From positions 77,753,160 through 77,817,159 of the forward strand of contig OX104130.1 of NCBI GenBank assembly GCA_944470555.2: DNA of 64,000 nt, written 5' to 3'. The stretch's first letter is position 1. Each line of letters opens with the position of its first letter. A program made the translations under genes and the position numbers. A model generated the notes under the pieces. That model searched no databases. It was not told the origin of the DNA and saw only the letters and a list, made by a program, of their open reading frames with translations. Positions 1 through 13,117 of the stretch are shown piece by piece. This DNA comes from Heterobilharzia americana. Lineage: Eukaryota; Platyhelminthes; Trematoda; Strigeidida; Schistosomatidae.

Positions 1-1150
1 TGCCCAGTGCTAAGTTCACTCATCCTCCGAACCTTGTTTTCTAATGTCTGAACGATAATCTAAGTGAAAATCTGAAATTACTTCTTCGAGTGATAGCCCA
101 TTACTAAACGTAATTGCACACAAACAAAGTACAATTAGAACCATCCCCAATCTGTCCAAAACAACGCGCTTGCAAGCTGGCAAAGGTCACTGCCACGTTG
201 ACCGTTTCAAACACTCAATTCAATAATGCCAACATAGGGAACTGATAATTTTTTGTCTTTAACACTTAGTTCCTAGGTTTTAGCTCTCATAGTTTGATTT
301 TTCTACGGTAGTGGGGTGGGGGGGGGGAAGCCACTTCTTCGTTCTTCGGTTGGTATCTGTAACTGTTAGACTGATTTGGTGAGGGAAATGCTAGTTTATG
401 GGAAGAATATTTATCTTTCGTGACTTCTGTGTACATAGATGCCTTATGAGGAATAGTAGTGGAGTGGGAAAGTCTGTAGGGGTGTCAAAAATGTCTTTCA
501 ATCTCACAAATCAAGGCTGACACATAGCGATATCACATTCCTTATAATATCCCGAGTCTTCTTTTTGTGAAATACTATCCTAACGTTCCAAACATATTGG
601 CGTGAATGTTCGATTCTGTATGGCTGTGTCACAGTCTGCAGCAGCCTTGAAAACCCATGCCAGTCAGATTTAAGCCTGAATAATCCCTAATGTACATCAC
701 CCAGATAGAAGCACGTTTCCCAACAGTCTATCAATTATCCGGGTCTGAAGCTTCATGATCACAATTACTCTTTCAGGAACAAGAAGAAACCCCATGCTGG
801 TCAACCCTTTATGTGCTTCAACTCTGCTAATACAAGGATAAAAGGCATTTTTGATCTCAGCATTTTTCGGAAAAGTGAATGCCCGAAACCACGTATCCGA
901 ACTAACAATTATGCAAGCCCTCACTGGCGCATGCTTCTGTTCATACAACGACAGACAATATCTGAACCCACTTATTCAGCAGTTAGAATAGTAATAAACG
1001 GTCTCATATCATCCTGCAGAAGGAGAGTGGAGAGAGGTAAATTTGAACTAGTAATTCTTAGTCAGAAACCTTAGAAAACCTGATAATCTCACTTTGCCTC
1101 GAAATATTTACCCCAAAATTGAAAAATTTGCTTCATATTTGTATTCGACA
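1..1150. other. Unassigned repeat-like DNA
   Basis: No gene or recognisable element is visible on either strand; only short spurious ORFs occur. A run of ten G at 318-327 is the only compositional oddity. Confidence 0.4.
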
Positions 1151-1186
1151 CCCGAATGGGTTGTTGTGTTGCGTGTATGAATTATA

Positions 1187-1586
1187 CAGTCCTGGAATCG
1201 TCAATGAAGTACAATATGCTAACAATTCACAACTTTTCATCATTATCTCAAGCAAAAGCACAAACTATTACAATGGAAGTATTAGCCTCAAGCTTAATTT
1301 TTCTCCAGGTAATACCTGTGGTGTCTGGATACAAACCTATTTCTTTCTGTGAATGCGAAGACAATACTTCCACTCGTCCAGCTCGTAAATTCTCTGCACA
1401 CTTATCCTGCTGGGATGTTCCATTATATGAACATGCAGCACTTATATCTCCTAGTGACAACGGTTAGGGATTCAGATTACCTTCCATGAAGATGAATGTA
1501 ACTTGTATGTAAACTTATTCATACCTGTAAAAGTGGTGTGTGCATGTATATTCAGGACTAAATATTATCATTATTATTATTATTAT
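1187..1586 (+). mobile_element. LINE 3' tail, second copy, ending in (ATT)n
   Basis: About 400 bp nearly identical to 13836-14227, the 3' end of the LINE inserted in the palindrome. Both copies end in an ATT microsatellite. Similarity fades upstream of about 1150, so this copy is 5'-truncated, as is usual for LINE retrotransposition. The ORFs inside it (1156-1467 and antisense 1248-1460) recur in the other copy only because the DNA is repeated; I do not regard them as genes. Confidence 0.7.
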
Positions 1587-1589
1587 GTA

Positions 1590-3600
1590 AAATCAGAAAC
1601 GTGAGTGTAAGGCTCCGGCTCCTTTCGCGACTGTTCAAGATAAATAAGTGTTAAAAAGGAGGGAAATCGTTGGTATGAATAAGGATGCTGTGACTAGCAT
1701 ACAGTACCAAGGAAGAAACCTCTGACTGTTAGAGACGCTGCGAAACGAATGACAGAAAGAATCAATTCTTAGTGAGCTACAAACACCAGAAGTGGGCAGG
1801 ACATACAGATGTTCACCACTAGAAGTCAGATGAAAACTTCATTGTAATCACGTAATGTTTACGTAACTTTTCCCCGCAAGCCTTACCAGTGCTTCGTGGA
1901 GAACTACATTTAATGTACATTTTTAAGGTCCCTCCAATCCACCTCTCCACGAGTGCGTCAAGACTTTGTCTGCCCCACTACCATCTGGTCCTTCCACAGC
2001 ACGTATCAACTGCCAGTCTTCCGCAAGCCAAAGCGTCATGATTGAAAGGGGTCACTGGATCCTCTTTCAACTCCGCTAAGCTTTTCAAAAAATCCCACGG
2101 CTTGGAGACTTGTCGAAGCTACTGCCCAAATTTTTATCGGTGTTTTCAGCTCCATGACCGTGTGCCTGTGCATCCATAGACTCTTCGAGGAGACATTTCA
2201 TTGATTACCAAGTCGTGCTGAAAGTCGCAACGATCACCACGACCCGTTTCATGGACGAATTTACCAATGCAGTCGGAGTTAACGCCTCAGAACCGAAAGC
2301 TAAACCAAGATGGAATGCAACTGGACTCCTGATAGTGCAAACCCTTCTTCAAATAAGTCTGCAGCTATCTTGCCTAACTGCTTCTGCTCCATGCTCTTGT
2401 GTGGTATGACCGGCCTTTAAATGTGAAGGGGAAATGTAAGTGTCGCCACACTCATACTTAGTCCATTCGTGTCACTTTGCGCTCAACAGAAAACTGTGGA
2501 GTGAAGGGTGTTTTGAATGATAATTCGACCAAAGCTAAAACTTTGAACTTATCAGAGGAATCAGCAGAAAACCCTCACATTTGCTATTAAACCGATAAAA
2601 GGTTTGTTTTGAACGGCTGCTTTAGTGAACAAGGCGTATTTTACGCTACCTTGATGCGTGTAGGCAAAATAATGCTTAAGCTGAAAAATGTGTCTTTGGC
2701 TTGAATTCATAAGCCGCTGCAAGGCTGTCACATCTCGATGTATACTGGCATGGGAACGCGTCATCTTCATGATCGTGCACTCAGCAAAGGACACTTTTCA
2801 AAACGGAACACATATTCACCTCCAAATCCTACTCATCGTTATTAACAGATATTCCAGTATAAGCGTTAGCCTCAATCTTCGTTTTCTTGAGGGAAAAATG
2901 TAATGCATGAACTTAACCAGACAGTTCTTATGTATGTGAGGTGAAAACTCCTGTATATCTCGTCGCACGGTCCTCTGGAGCGCTCATTTTATTGACCAAT
3001 ATATTGCAAGTGAAACTTTAGAGACGAATTTACACATGACAAGCTGTGTTTCAGTTAAATATGGCGTTTGGATATCTTTCACCAACTCCATAGGAGGTGA
3101 CTAATATCAACGGCCGTAGTGAAACATGTTATTTGCTTACAAATCTAATCATGCTTGTATCACCAGTGTGTCTGCGTATTCGTGGAGAAACTCACCAATA
3201 ATATTGTGCTTAAAGGGAGAATATAATGGAAGCGAAGGTCATTTTCATTTTTGGAGAACTTATTTTGGAAACAGCCATCGTAACAATGATACTTGTTCCC
3301 AAACATGTGAACACACACCATTTGTGCAGCAAGAAGTACATTTTTTGTGTACGTCGTATGTTCCTTCAAGGCAGGTGATACTGGTAACCACCCGTTAAGT
3401 GGCTGTAAGATTCAAGCCTATCGTGGTAATGAAACAAAGTGTATCACACGTTCACGAACTCATTGTGGAAATGACAAATTATTACAAAATGATTTTCTCA
3501 TACAGGTCAAAATACGCTGCATATAAAGAGAAAAATGACCTATAATATGTCGGGTTCAAGAATAGGGGAAAAGGTAAGATGCTAAAATAGGTAATATAAT
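1590..3600. other. Unassigned stretch, no gene seen
   Basis: No convincing exon, RNA gene or terminal repeat. It lies downstream (minus sense) of the BEL/Pao gag remnant and could be decayed pol of that element, but I could not recognise reverse transcriptase or integrase motifs. Confidence 0.35.
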
Positions 3601-5210
3601 CATATATTAGGGGAGTTATCTGGAGTGATCGATACCTTGGAGTGGCCACCGCTGGGAAAAGATGTGTGCACTTCTGAAGAACGCACGATGATGGTTTTCG
3701 TCTTTAAATTGCCTGTGCCTGAGAAACGCTTGTACGTCTCTAAGACGCTTCTTTGAGTTGACCGTGCTTTACGCGTACCGGGAGTAGGCCCAGTCACACG
3801 CTTTCTCTGAGAGACTCAGTACATCCACAACTACTTTCCTCCAGTTGTCCGCTTTCGTCATGGTGGGTCTTCTTATGTAGCAGAGGGTGATGGTGTGCTT
3901 TACAACCTTCTAGACTGCTCACCCTGTGAATTTTACATTCTGGGAACCTGTGGCCTCTTTTGAGACAGGAAAAACAACAACCAATTTCCTTAGCTTTCGA
4001 CCATCTCTCACCCACCGGTAGTGACAGGAATGTGGCACATTTTGTGACCACATGGCCCCCTCCACAAGTTGTACGTGAAGGTTTCATAACTTCCCCAGAG
4101 GGTACTAACTGCTGCGTGGAACATGCTATTTTACTGTTTGGTCGTTGACTGCTTGTTGTCAGCTATCCGAACGTACCTAGCAAAATGCTTGCACGTGCTG
4201 ACACAAACTGCGTCAACTCTGCGAAGGTGGGTTCTCTTCCGTTCTCGGTTAAGTTTTCGGCGGTCTCCGCCCTACTTCATCCGTAACACAAGGGGCAATT
4301 TCTTTACTGTATCTTCTAAAGTTCTCAAGGAGTTAAGGTCTGCAGTATGGCCCATTTGTTCTAGGGCCATAGAGCAGTTTTCCATTTTTATAGCCAACCT
4401 CGACATTGCCTCAGCATCGTTTTGTTCTATGTTCGAGCATTCCATCAGATCCTGCAGCACAGCCCTGCTGGCTTCATGAGCCCTTCCAAACAAACGTTTG
4501 AGCATATCTGGAGCTCTGTGGTTACCAGCAGATGGCGGTAACATAACCGATTCCTCTATAGCCCCCCTGGCCTTTACAGTAATGTAACAAGCATAACAGC
4601 CTCTGTCCATCATCATCAGCCTTAGGGACAACGTAAAGCTCAAATAACCTCATAAACTTCCAGTATTTGGCTGGGTGTCCATCAACGCTGCATAATTCTG
4701 CCTTTGGCAAGTCATGGCCGACATCAATACAGGACAAAGTGGCAGCAATCTCCTTGTTCTCCACGGTGCCTACCTGGCTGGTCTTTCAGGGTTAAGCCTA
4801 TTGCGAGGGTCAGTGCCAGGTCACACTGATTTGTGACACTCTATGTCATCATACAGCGGAAAAGTGTCATTCAAACCCCCTTTCACATCTAATAAGTTCA
4901 GCTCTCTATCCAGACTCGACCTTTCCTGTCTTTGTTTAGCCTTCGATCCACGAAGCTCTAGCTCTTGCCTTTCATCCAACTGTCGTACCTTAAATTGAGC
5001 GGAGGTTCCACTAGAGCCAGTCTTACTACAGTGAACAGCTGTACCATTGCTAGAGCCACGCCATGAAATAACATCAAGAGAGACTTACTCGGAATCTGAA
5101 GGTGGATCCACGGACACGTTGCCTCCTCCGTCCGAAAGTGACTCGAGGAAAACCTTGCGCTCGTCAGGTACAGCAGTGGCGGTACGTTGGGTACTGTAAC
5201 AGCCAAAATC
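3600..5210 (-). pseudogene. BEL/Pao retrotransposon Gag remnant
   Basis: Read on the minus strand, fragments in changing frames give the order expected of a BEL/Pao Gag: an acidic leader and a charged coiled-coil segment (about 5000-4860), a capsid-like helical region (4764-4272), then a zinc knuckle. The knuckle is a perfect C-x2-C-x4-H-x4-C at 3976-3935, preceded by the H-x4-C segment that typifies BEL Gag. Frameshifts and stops break the frame repeatedly, so no intact protein is made. Downstream pol is not recognisable, so this is a fragment of an element on the same strand as the left palindrome arm. It is neither the Gypsy gag nor the second BEL zinc knuckle found near 16540. Confidence 0.7.
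3935..3976 (-). other. CCHC zinc knuckle motif of BEL/Pao Gag
   Basis: All four ligands are present with C-x2-C-x4-H-x4-C spacing (residues 38, 41, 46 and 51 of the local ORF 4087-3794). In BEL/Pao Gag this knuckle binds nucleic acid. Confidence 0.75.
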
Positions 5211-7085
5211 CAATAATCTTTGCCTGAACCCGATAACTAACTGGGCGGTGCCAACTAAAGCGAATCTGACTAGTTCCAGCATTCTATTGTATAGCTTCCG
5301 AACTTCCGCGAGTGACGCACAGTCAAAGGTTTGATCAAAATACCAAAACACGGCTTGTAGTAAATCAGCGGTAGATTGGTAACAAAATCTGCTGCACACT
5401 CGAAGCAACAATAAGTTATATGAAATTTTTAGGAATACCTCAACGGTGCCGTTGGGTCCAGTCCAGAAAGCTCTTGGGTGCAAATAGGTGTCATGCGTAA
5501 AACTGGTTAAACAAACGCAATTGTTAAGTACCTGACCGTCAATAAGAGTATTCCCTACAAAAGGGATCAAAACTCTGTCTACCAGAATCAAATCAACAAA
5601 TAAACGCTTTCAGTAGACGGTCAGAAGACAAACAGTCAAATCACAGCGCAACCGCAAGTTGAACCAAAACAAAATGTTGGGTGCATCAAAACATCACCTC
5701 GTCAACAGTCCAGCGTCACATAATAGGAAAGTGAAACATTCATGATAGGTCTAAATCACACAAAGGTAAATACTGAGTGCAAAGTCAAAGCAGACAGTCA
5801 AACAACCAAATAACATCACACCGGCTAGGGTCAAAGGTACACCACCCACAACGAGGGTAAAAATATTCAGATGAATGTCAGTACCTTCAGATAGGGTGGT
5901 CAGGAGGGATTTTTGGACCATTTTCCCTCTACACGTACACGTCAACTCTGATTGAAAGACGCACTGAGACCCCACGCCGTTTTATGTTGACGCCATTAAC
6001 CAGTACTCACCTCATACATCCTCTCAGAATCAAATCACAACCAAGAGATTCCGAAGCCTGTCCTCGAGTCGAAATGTATCTTGCTTCTTAATATTAGTCT
6101 CAATAAAACTCAAATATCGCAATGAAACAGTTTCTCCTTCACCGATAATTTAAAATCCCGTACGTGAATACAGATGTTTAAAACTACTTGGGAGTACTTA
6201 TTTCCAGTTCTGAAGCCCAAGTGCATAAACTTTCGCGCTAAGCACTCGCATATTTTGTGTCGAATCCAATAATGGGGAAACTCAAGATAAGTGCTGAAAC
6301 TGTAGCCGTTTCCAGTACAATCGGTCAGCGTTTTAATATGTTTAATATGTGATTCGCATGTTCTTAAGAAGTCATTTTGTCCAGCCTGTCCAAAAGTTAT
6401 AGACGTCCACATATTTTTGCGTAGGTAAGTATTAAGTGTAAGTTCGGAGACAGCAATCAAATGTTGGGATGCGAATGAGGAGCCTGGATCTGTGGAAGTA
6501 TATATGAGGTGCTCGGTAGCTAGTCAGTACCATTGCAGTTCCAGCTAAATCGGTGGGAATTTCAACGGGAAGCAAGGACTATAATAACATTAATAACAAT
6601 TTATATTTCATGCAACACAGGCAACATGAAGATAGACCAATTTACATTTGTGTCCAGTATGGCAGTATGAGTTCACCGCCCCTGTCACTAACAGGCAGTA
6701 CGTTGCGATTCATTATTTAAGGCGTGTGAAGGACCAGTTTAAAGATCAAATTTCATTGCTTTGCAGACAACAAAGAGTAAACTGGTTGAAAACTAACATC
6801 ACTGTTCAGTGGATCAAGGCGTAACCAGCTCAAGATTAGGAGTCATTCAAAAATTGTTAGAACCAGAAACATGCTTGAAGATATAGGGGGAGACACGGCC
6901 ATAACCTTGTATATCATTTGCTTTTATGAAATTCTGATGGCAAGGTGCAGGCTCACAGTTACGCTTACTAGGATTCCGCATGAATGAACTGATTGGTCAA
7001 AAATGAAAAATGAGTGACAAAGGCTAGTGACAAGCAAAACATAAAATAGAAGCACAAAATATACTACTCCTAAGAACGTCAGACA
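5211..7085. other. Unassigned, possibly 5' part of the BEL element
   Basis: Minus-strand ORF fragments (5591-5085 and 6460-6110) are AT-rich and low in recognisable motifs. The first runs into the Gag leader, so some of this may be retrotransposon leader or LTR. I could not find a matching LTR partner by eye. Confidence 0.3.
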
Positions 7086-9698
7086 TAACACATGTGCCAG
7101 TCAAATGTAGTGTCTATAAGTTACACGACGCGGTTTCTTAAAACGACTGTTTTGGGCTCAGATTATGGGCAAGATGAAGTTAAATATAGAGGTAACGAGA
7201 ACGAAGCATAAGACGCCATAATGAAATCAAGCTGCTTCGGTATGCGATGTGTGTGTGACCTATAATACTTGGTTACTGACACTGACAATCAGAAGTGGGA
7301 AAGGCACAACGATATATTACCAAGCATTTCCAACCTAGTAAACCATACCGAGTCAGATGTGCTAAGGTAAAATCACCTCCAGAGTTCCCGAACCGAAGGC
7401 GAAGCTAACAGAATCCAAAACCCTGGGTTGACAAGTGATGAATGCATATTCAATTGTAAGTGAACTCTGCTCTTTGTAGCAAAATATATGTCTGAGATTT
7501 AGTTGCAAACCTTCAATTTTCACGGCTACAGCAGTTTCTGGCCAAAATGAAATGCACTAGTGACACCAATCGGGACAGGAACCCCAATATGGTTATGTCA
7601 ACATACTGAACAAAGTCAAGCAAACTGAATGGTCGGTGTTTCTGAATACATTACTAGGATGACATTCAAAACACATGAAATTACCCACTAAAGATCTTTG
7701 GTTTATTTCTACAGCCACTGGCATCCAGTAACATTTACCACACCAAATAGATGAGTGTAAGTATATGGATATCGCTTAGTGGTTCACTGGACTGACATTA
7801 GTACGCCCGGAAACCGCGCGCGCCGACCCTCCCCTGGTGACCACGAAAACTTATAGCGGTATGCCTAGGGGTCCCCATCTGATCACCTTTCGTTCAACGC
7901 CTGTAGCAGAAACACCTTACGGATGTGTCTATCGGGCGTTCCCTTCTTTCTCTTTAATTCTGTCTTTCCAACTAAATCGTCCTAAAGGCTGTTCATTTCT
8001 GTCCGCAGCTTCCAATGCCATCATGATCAAGTAACCTACCCGGATGTTTCTATTGGAATTCGTCCACTTATGTCATTGTTGTAACAGCAAAACATACTTC
8101 TTGGACCGACGTCCCAAAAATACTCCTCCTCAAGCTAACTACCTCGTCACCATCTCCTCGAAAGCCCATTACTCCTGTTCATTCACCCAAGCACTTCTGA
8201 GTTGTCCCTCAGCAGCAGCAAGTTTGCTGAAGTTGGTGTTGTTACGTCCTCTACATCAGATGTGAGTGGAATCAAAAGACGGTTGATAGTGGTGCTTTCA
8301 GTCTCTGTCACAAATATCATGAGATCCTTATCCACCGGTGGCCACTCATCTATGAGAACATTTATTACTTTGTGTATCATGAGGACTATGCATTCCTAAA
8401 CTCTGCCCCAATGACTTGCCGCCAGTGGATGCAAGTGTCAGTCAGTTCCCATGTCGAGCAACTAACTGTGAATCAGCCAACGTTCCTATTCTATCAAGTA
8501 CTCGTCTAGCATATTATTGGCCCCTACTAAGACGGACCCATTATCGCCGAATATCCCTCTTGGGTATCCTTAAGATGAGCCTAACGTGTGCCTCATTGGA
8601 ATCCTCTATATGTCGATTTCCCATTCTGCTTGGCTTTATTCAACTGAAGTTGTTGACTCTACAGCCTGTAAACAATTGGTGACCCGTGTGATTAGCTGTA
8701 GACTTCCTCTCTCGAGAACATATCGTAATCGCTCAACTAAAGATATTATTTTAGTTATTTGATTTCAAACTCGCTGTGATTTACACAAATACATTTCTAT
8801 ATCTAGTGTCAACCTTTTACTCAGCGCTCAATATTTGCCATTCTATACGACCAAATCTTGATCATAGTTTGTATAAAGATGTAGCATTAGAGGTGCTATC
8901 AGTGGAAACCAATCTTCTGTACCGAAGTTTTACCAATAACTTCTTTAGTTACACTACGCTCTTTGAAACTGAAAGTGTCTGAGGTCCTTCTGAACTCATA
9001 GCTCACACACGACGATGACAAGACCACACCAAATGTCTGGGCGGTCAACTGATGTTTGGCAGACCTTCGGTTTTATCACCATCCTCAGAACCCAGCAGAC
9101 GAAATGCTGGCATGTCCTAACCCGGCATCCCGACTTGTAATGAACATTTCTTGTATGCCAGTCGCAACGTCGATCCTCCCAGCCCAATCTCAAAAGTACC
9201 CCGACCAGACCAGTGACCTTAAATCTCTCCAGTAGATTGCTACCCTTTGGCAGTCGTCTTCCTAAAGGTCCAAGTCTGTGTTTAGTCGTTTCTTACTTAT
9301 CGTGTAAACAAAGTTTGGCAAGTTGCCAGCGTGGCCTAATCTCAAAATGTCCGTCGACTAGCCCAGCTGAACGATTCTCATTGTCAAGCGCCTTTTTTCC
9401 TCTATGGAATGCGTCGTACCAAAACTGCCAGTATCGTTGAATTCATGATCATAAAATCTCTCTGGATTACCCGACACACTATAGTTATCCGAACGCTGGC
9501 AAAAGAGAGCCCAAGTGGATTTTACTTCGAACGGTTGATTTCTACCACCAAGACGTTGTTCCAGGAGCCAATGTGTATCTGAGATATCACCCTCGGTTAG
9601 GATCCCAACGGTAATATTCTGTAATCGCGGTTATTTATTGCCTCATAAATGGCTCCAGACTTTAAAACGATGATCGGATGGAGCGTGCGGGTCTGATA
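7086..9698 (-). repeat. Left palindrome arm, outer block (BEL/Pao pol remnant)
   Basis: A 2613 bp block whose reverse complement is 16979-19591, with exactly the same length and therefore no net indel. Only a few substitutions are visible (for example one Pro/Ser difference in the ORF at 8044-8265 versus 18633-18412). The contents are a decayed BEL/Pao pol read on the minus strand: N-terminal pol and RT leader near 9690-9000, integrase C-terminal region near 8500-7950, then LTR-like non-coding DNA to 7086. Both arms carry the same stops, so the element was dead before it was duplicated. Confidence 0.85.
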
Positions 9699-9908
9699 TG
9701 GACCACAACAACATGATTTTTTATCCATTACATCCCTATCAGCTGCAGCTTTTGCCAAACAGCTGAAGGGGATGTTGAAACCCCTTACTCTGAACCGTTA
9801 GTCTTAGGGCCCTCGGAGCAACAGAAAAGACACAGTCAAACATACACACAAATCCTAGACACCAGCTACCCAACTGGTGTCAACAGATGTGAAAGCACAA
9901 CAGGTCTG

Positions 9909-10598
9909 TTGAATCCTCCAAGTGGTATCGCCAGCCCTACACACCCACCACGTGCAATAGTAAAACTACCTACCCTCTGTGTAACAAATACTAGAGGCGA
10001 CGCTTGCATGAGGTCAAACTCTGCTTATTTGGATACAATGCGCGCACTGAACACAAATAATAACATCGCTCTGTTCTCCCCTGATAAAGGTGATACTATT
10101 TCAAGTCACCGTTCGGTCGATTCACCACTAGGATATCCTAGTAGCTCTGCAGCTACAAGTGAACAAGGTGTGGAGACGTTCTGTAACGCACCAACGTCAG
10201 ACTATACTCAGTCAGGCGACAATGAGATACCTTTTGGCTTGTTTAGCGAACTAGAAAGCTTTACACACTAATACTCCTCCTACTTGTACATCGTTCTCAT
10301 AAACGCAAGGTCCGTCCTTGGCAAACTATCGGTATTAAGAGGAATCGCACCCATATATAAGCCACCGGTAATAATTATCACTGAGTCTTGGTGTCACGCA
10401 AATATACCAGATGAAGAGATAAGTATTGACATGTATACACAATTCCGATGTGACCGGAGTAACAAGAAAGGAGGAGGTCGCCCGATGTACGTCCTGAATA
10501 CTCTCACCGTATTCAGGTTGAAAAATATGGTTATTGATAAAGTAAGTGACTCTTTATGGGTCACAGTACACTACAGCACTGGTGGGATGTGTTTATAG
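9909..10598 (+). pseudogene. LINE ORF: N-terminal extension and AP endonuclease start
   Basis: A Ser/Thr/Pro-rich N-terminal segment (9909-10271) is followed in the same frame, after one TAA, by the start of an apurinic-type endonuclease domain (10284 on). Its hallmarks are LINARSVLGKL, the conserved N-A-R-S block, and ITESW, the metal-binding glutamate with the E-S/T-W motif. The single in-frame stop at 10269-10271 and later stops before 11487 kill the protein. The endonuclease would nick target DNA to prime reverse transcription. Confidence 0.75.
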
Positions 10599-11486
10599 AG
10601 CGCCTGGTACCTTTAAAAATCATGAGATTCCACTGATTACGGCTCCTGAGCATGCATCCACTCTCCCATATGATCATAAGATCATATGCGGTGACTTTAA
10701 CCAACTTGAAATCAGGTAGGATTCACTTACTGGTCCGGCTAGGTGTGACAACTTTATCCATACGCCGTCTATTTTTGGATGGAAGCGAATTGTTACAACT
10801 CCTACGACAGGTGACAATGTATTGGATTAAATGTTTTGCCATAACATAAATCCTATTTTGGCAAATGTAGGCTCCAAGTTCCCAGGAAGTGATCACAGTA
10901 CGGTATCATGCGCACTGCCCCTTCTTGCAACTGTACCTCAATTGGTACTTCCACTACACACCAAATAGTATGTAGAGACCACGGTAGGACGGACTGGCAG
11001 CAGATGTGTCCAGTGATTAGGTGCACTGACTGGGGATCTTTCTTCACCACTACAGACCTCAAATCAACCACTGATATGTTTTACCACAACTCTAAAACCT
11101 GTCCCGATACCATCATTCCACTGAAAGGTTTCAAAAAATGCCACCAAACAATAGGCCATATATATTTCCCGATGCTCGTAGGAAGTTACGCAAACTCTCA
11201 ACAAGGTACTACAGACATCACGACGTCGATGCACTTCGGCTGATTCTTGGTACTCTTAACTCTATCTTGCATTTGAAGAATGAAGAGAGTTGTGCACTAG
11301 ATAGCTCATCTAGAATATGTGCATTTAGCACTCCCTGAGAAGCGATCGAATAGCACAATTGCATAACATTCCCCTTCTTGTCCATGACACTAAAGCTTAT
11401 AATAATCCAGTGGATATGTGTGAAATACTCAACGACTTATTTGCAGTTAATTACCTGGAACCTACAAATTTTCGTGTGACACTAAT

Positions 11487-13117
11487 GTGGTCTGCACTTC
11501 TACAAGCTATTCTTCTTCTCGACTAACGACAATAGATACGGTTGAATTCACATGCTCTAATATTCGCCAAGCCATTAGTGTGCAAAAATGCTCCAGCAGC
11601 GCTGGCACGGACGGAATATCATCACATTTCTTTAAATTTGGTGGCCCTGATATTCCATTATTATTACTTAAAATGTTTTCTCCCTCTCTGGAATCTTTCA
11701 CATACCCTGATATATGGGAAACATCATTTATCCCCCCTAGATATAAATTCGGTTCAAAAACACTAGCCAGTAGCTACAGACCAATAAATGTTACGCCTGC
11801 AGTTTCTAGAATTATGGAGAAAGCTATTAAAGAAAGCATTCTTCAGCACATGCTTAGTGGCAACATCATCACATCTAGCCAACATAAGTTCCTAAAATCG
11901 AGGTCCTGCATAACTTGCCATCTTGACTTTTTTAACTTTATAACCACTATGCGCGACCGACACCAATTAGTCCTTGTACTCTATCTAGTCACTTCAAAGG
12001 CATTCGACAGAGTCGATCACTTGCTGTTGATAAGTAAGTTGATGTCTATGGGAATTGACCATACACTATTCAAGTGGATTAAGTCTTTCCCCAGTAATCG
12101 CACTCAAGTGGTGAACGTAGATTCACACACTTCAAAACCGAGGCCAATCACCTCTGGTGTTGTTCAAGGCAGTGTATTAGGCCCCCTTCTCTTTACCTTA
12201 CACGTCAATGACATCTGCAGCTGCTTCACATAGGGTAGACCACTCTTGTTTGCTGATGACCAAAAAGTTGCATACATTCACCCGTGATCGTTTATCCCAC
12301 TTTCAAGCACTAACACGAAGGGAGCTCGATATAATATCTGCATGGTATACTGCTTGGAAACTTCAGTTCAATATGGGCAAATGTGGCTGGATATGTTTTG
12401 GTGCTGCATCGGTGGATATACAACTACATCTTCAGTCTACGAAATTACCTGTTCTTAAAAGTGTGTGACCTCGGACTAAGATATTCAAGGGACCTCACAT
12501 TTTATGAACAGGTAGCATCACAGACTCGCAAATACAGGATCTTGATGGGCTGCATGGTTCGTACTTTCCACTTCAAAGAATTCAAGTTGCTACTCCACAA
12601 AACTTGCGTACGTTCATTGTTAGAATACTGTCCATTTATACTGAGTGGTATCCGCATGAAAGACAAACAGGGTGTCCAAAGGTACTTCAAAGCTAGATTG
12701 TTAGGACACGATTGCAAACAGGACTACAGCTCCAGATATAGAACACTAAGCCTAGAAACACTTTGGATGAGACGACTCAAAATTAACTTGACACTCCTCT
12801 CCAATGTGTTACATAAAAACACGTTTACAGCCAGTGGTGAGTTCCAGTTCGAGCACAACAGTTGTTACGATCTGCGCAACCACGCCCATAGCGTCAAAAT
12901 GAAGTCGTTTATGTCCTGCTTGCACACAAACTTCTTTGCCGTCAAATTCTCTCAGTTGTGGAACAGACTTCCAGCTGAAGCGAAGGCCTCCAAATCAACC
13001 TCCGAATTTGGTCGGTTGCTGGCTGACTTCTTACCATCTGGTGACCTTTCCGGCTTATCGAATACACCAACAGTCTCTCTCACGACACTTCGTATACTCG
13101 GTTCTCTTAATGTATAA
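11487..13117 (+). pseudogene. LINE reverse transcriptase domain and C-terminus
   Basis: The RT palm is clear. Motif A reads SKAFDRVDH, but the metal-binding Asp expected three residues before SKAFD is a Val (GTC at 11988-11990). Next come a typical SGVVQGSVLGPLLF block near 12150, a stop near 12232, then LLFADD with both catalytic aspartates at 12249-12260 in a shifted frame. The C-terminal domain runs from 12470 to 13117 without stops and holds the usual RSLLEY, LRNH and FFAVK...LWNRLP blocks of CR1/jockey RTs. At least one frameshift, several stops and the lost motif A Asp make it inactive. Confidence 0.8.

Noticed and set aside
1156..1467. A 103-codon ORF repeated nearly unchanged at 13793-14116, which first suggested a duplicated gene.
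   Set aside because: The whole DNA block is repeated up to an ATT microsatellite and belongs to the LINE 3' UTR; an antisense ORF is conserved equally well.
7837..9440. A series of plus-strand ORFs (65-88 codons) mirrored at 17237-18840.
   Set aside because: They are antisense shadows of BEL/Pao pol within the palindrome arms; they are mirrored only because the DNA is.
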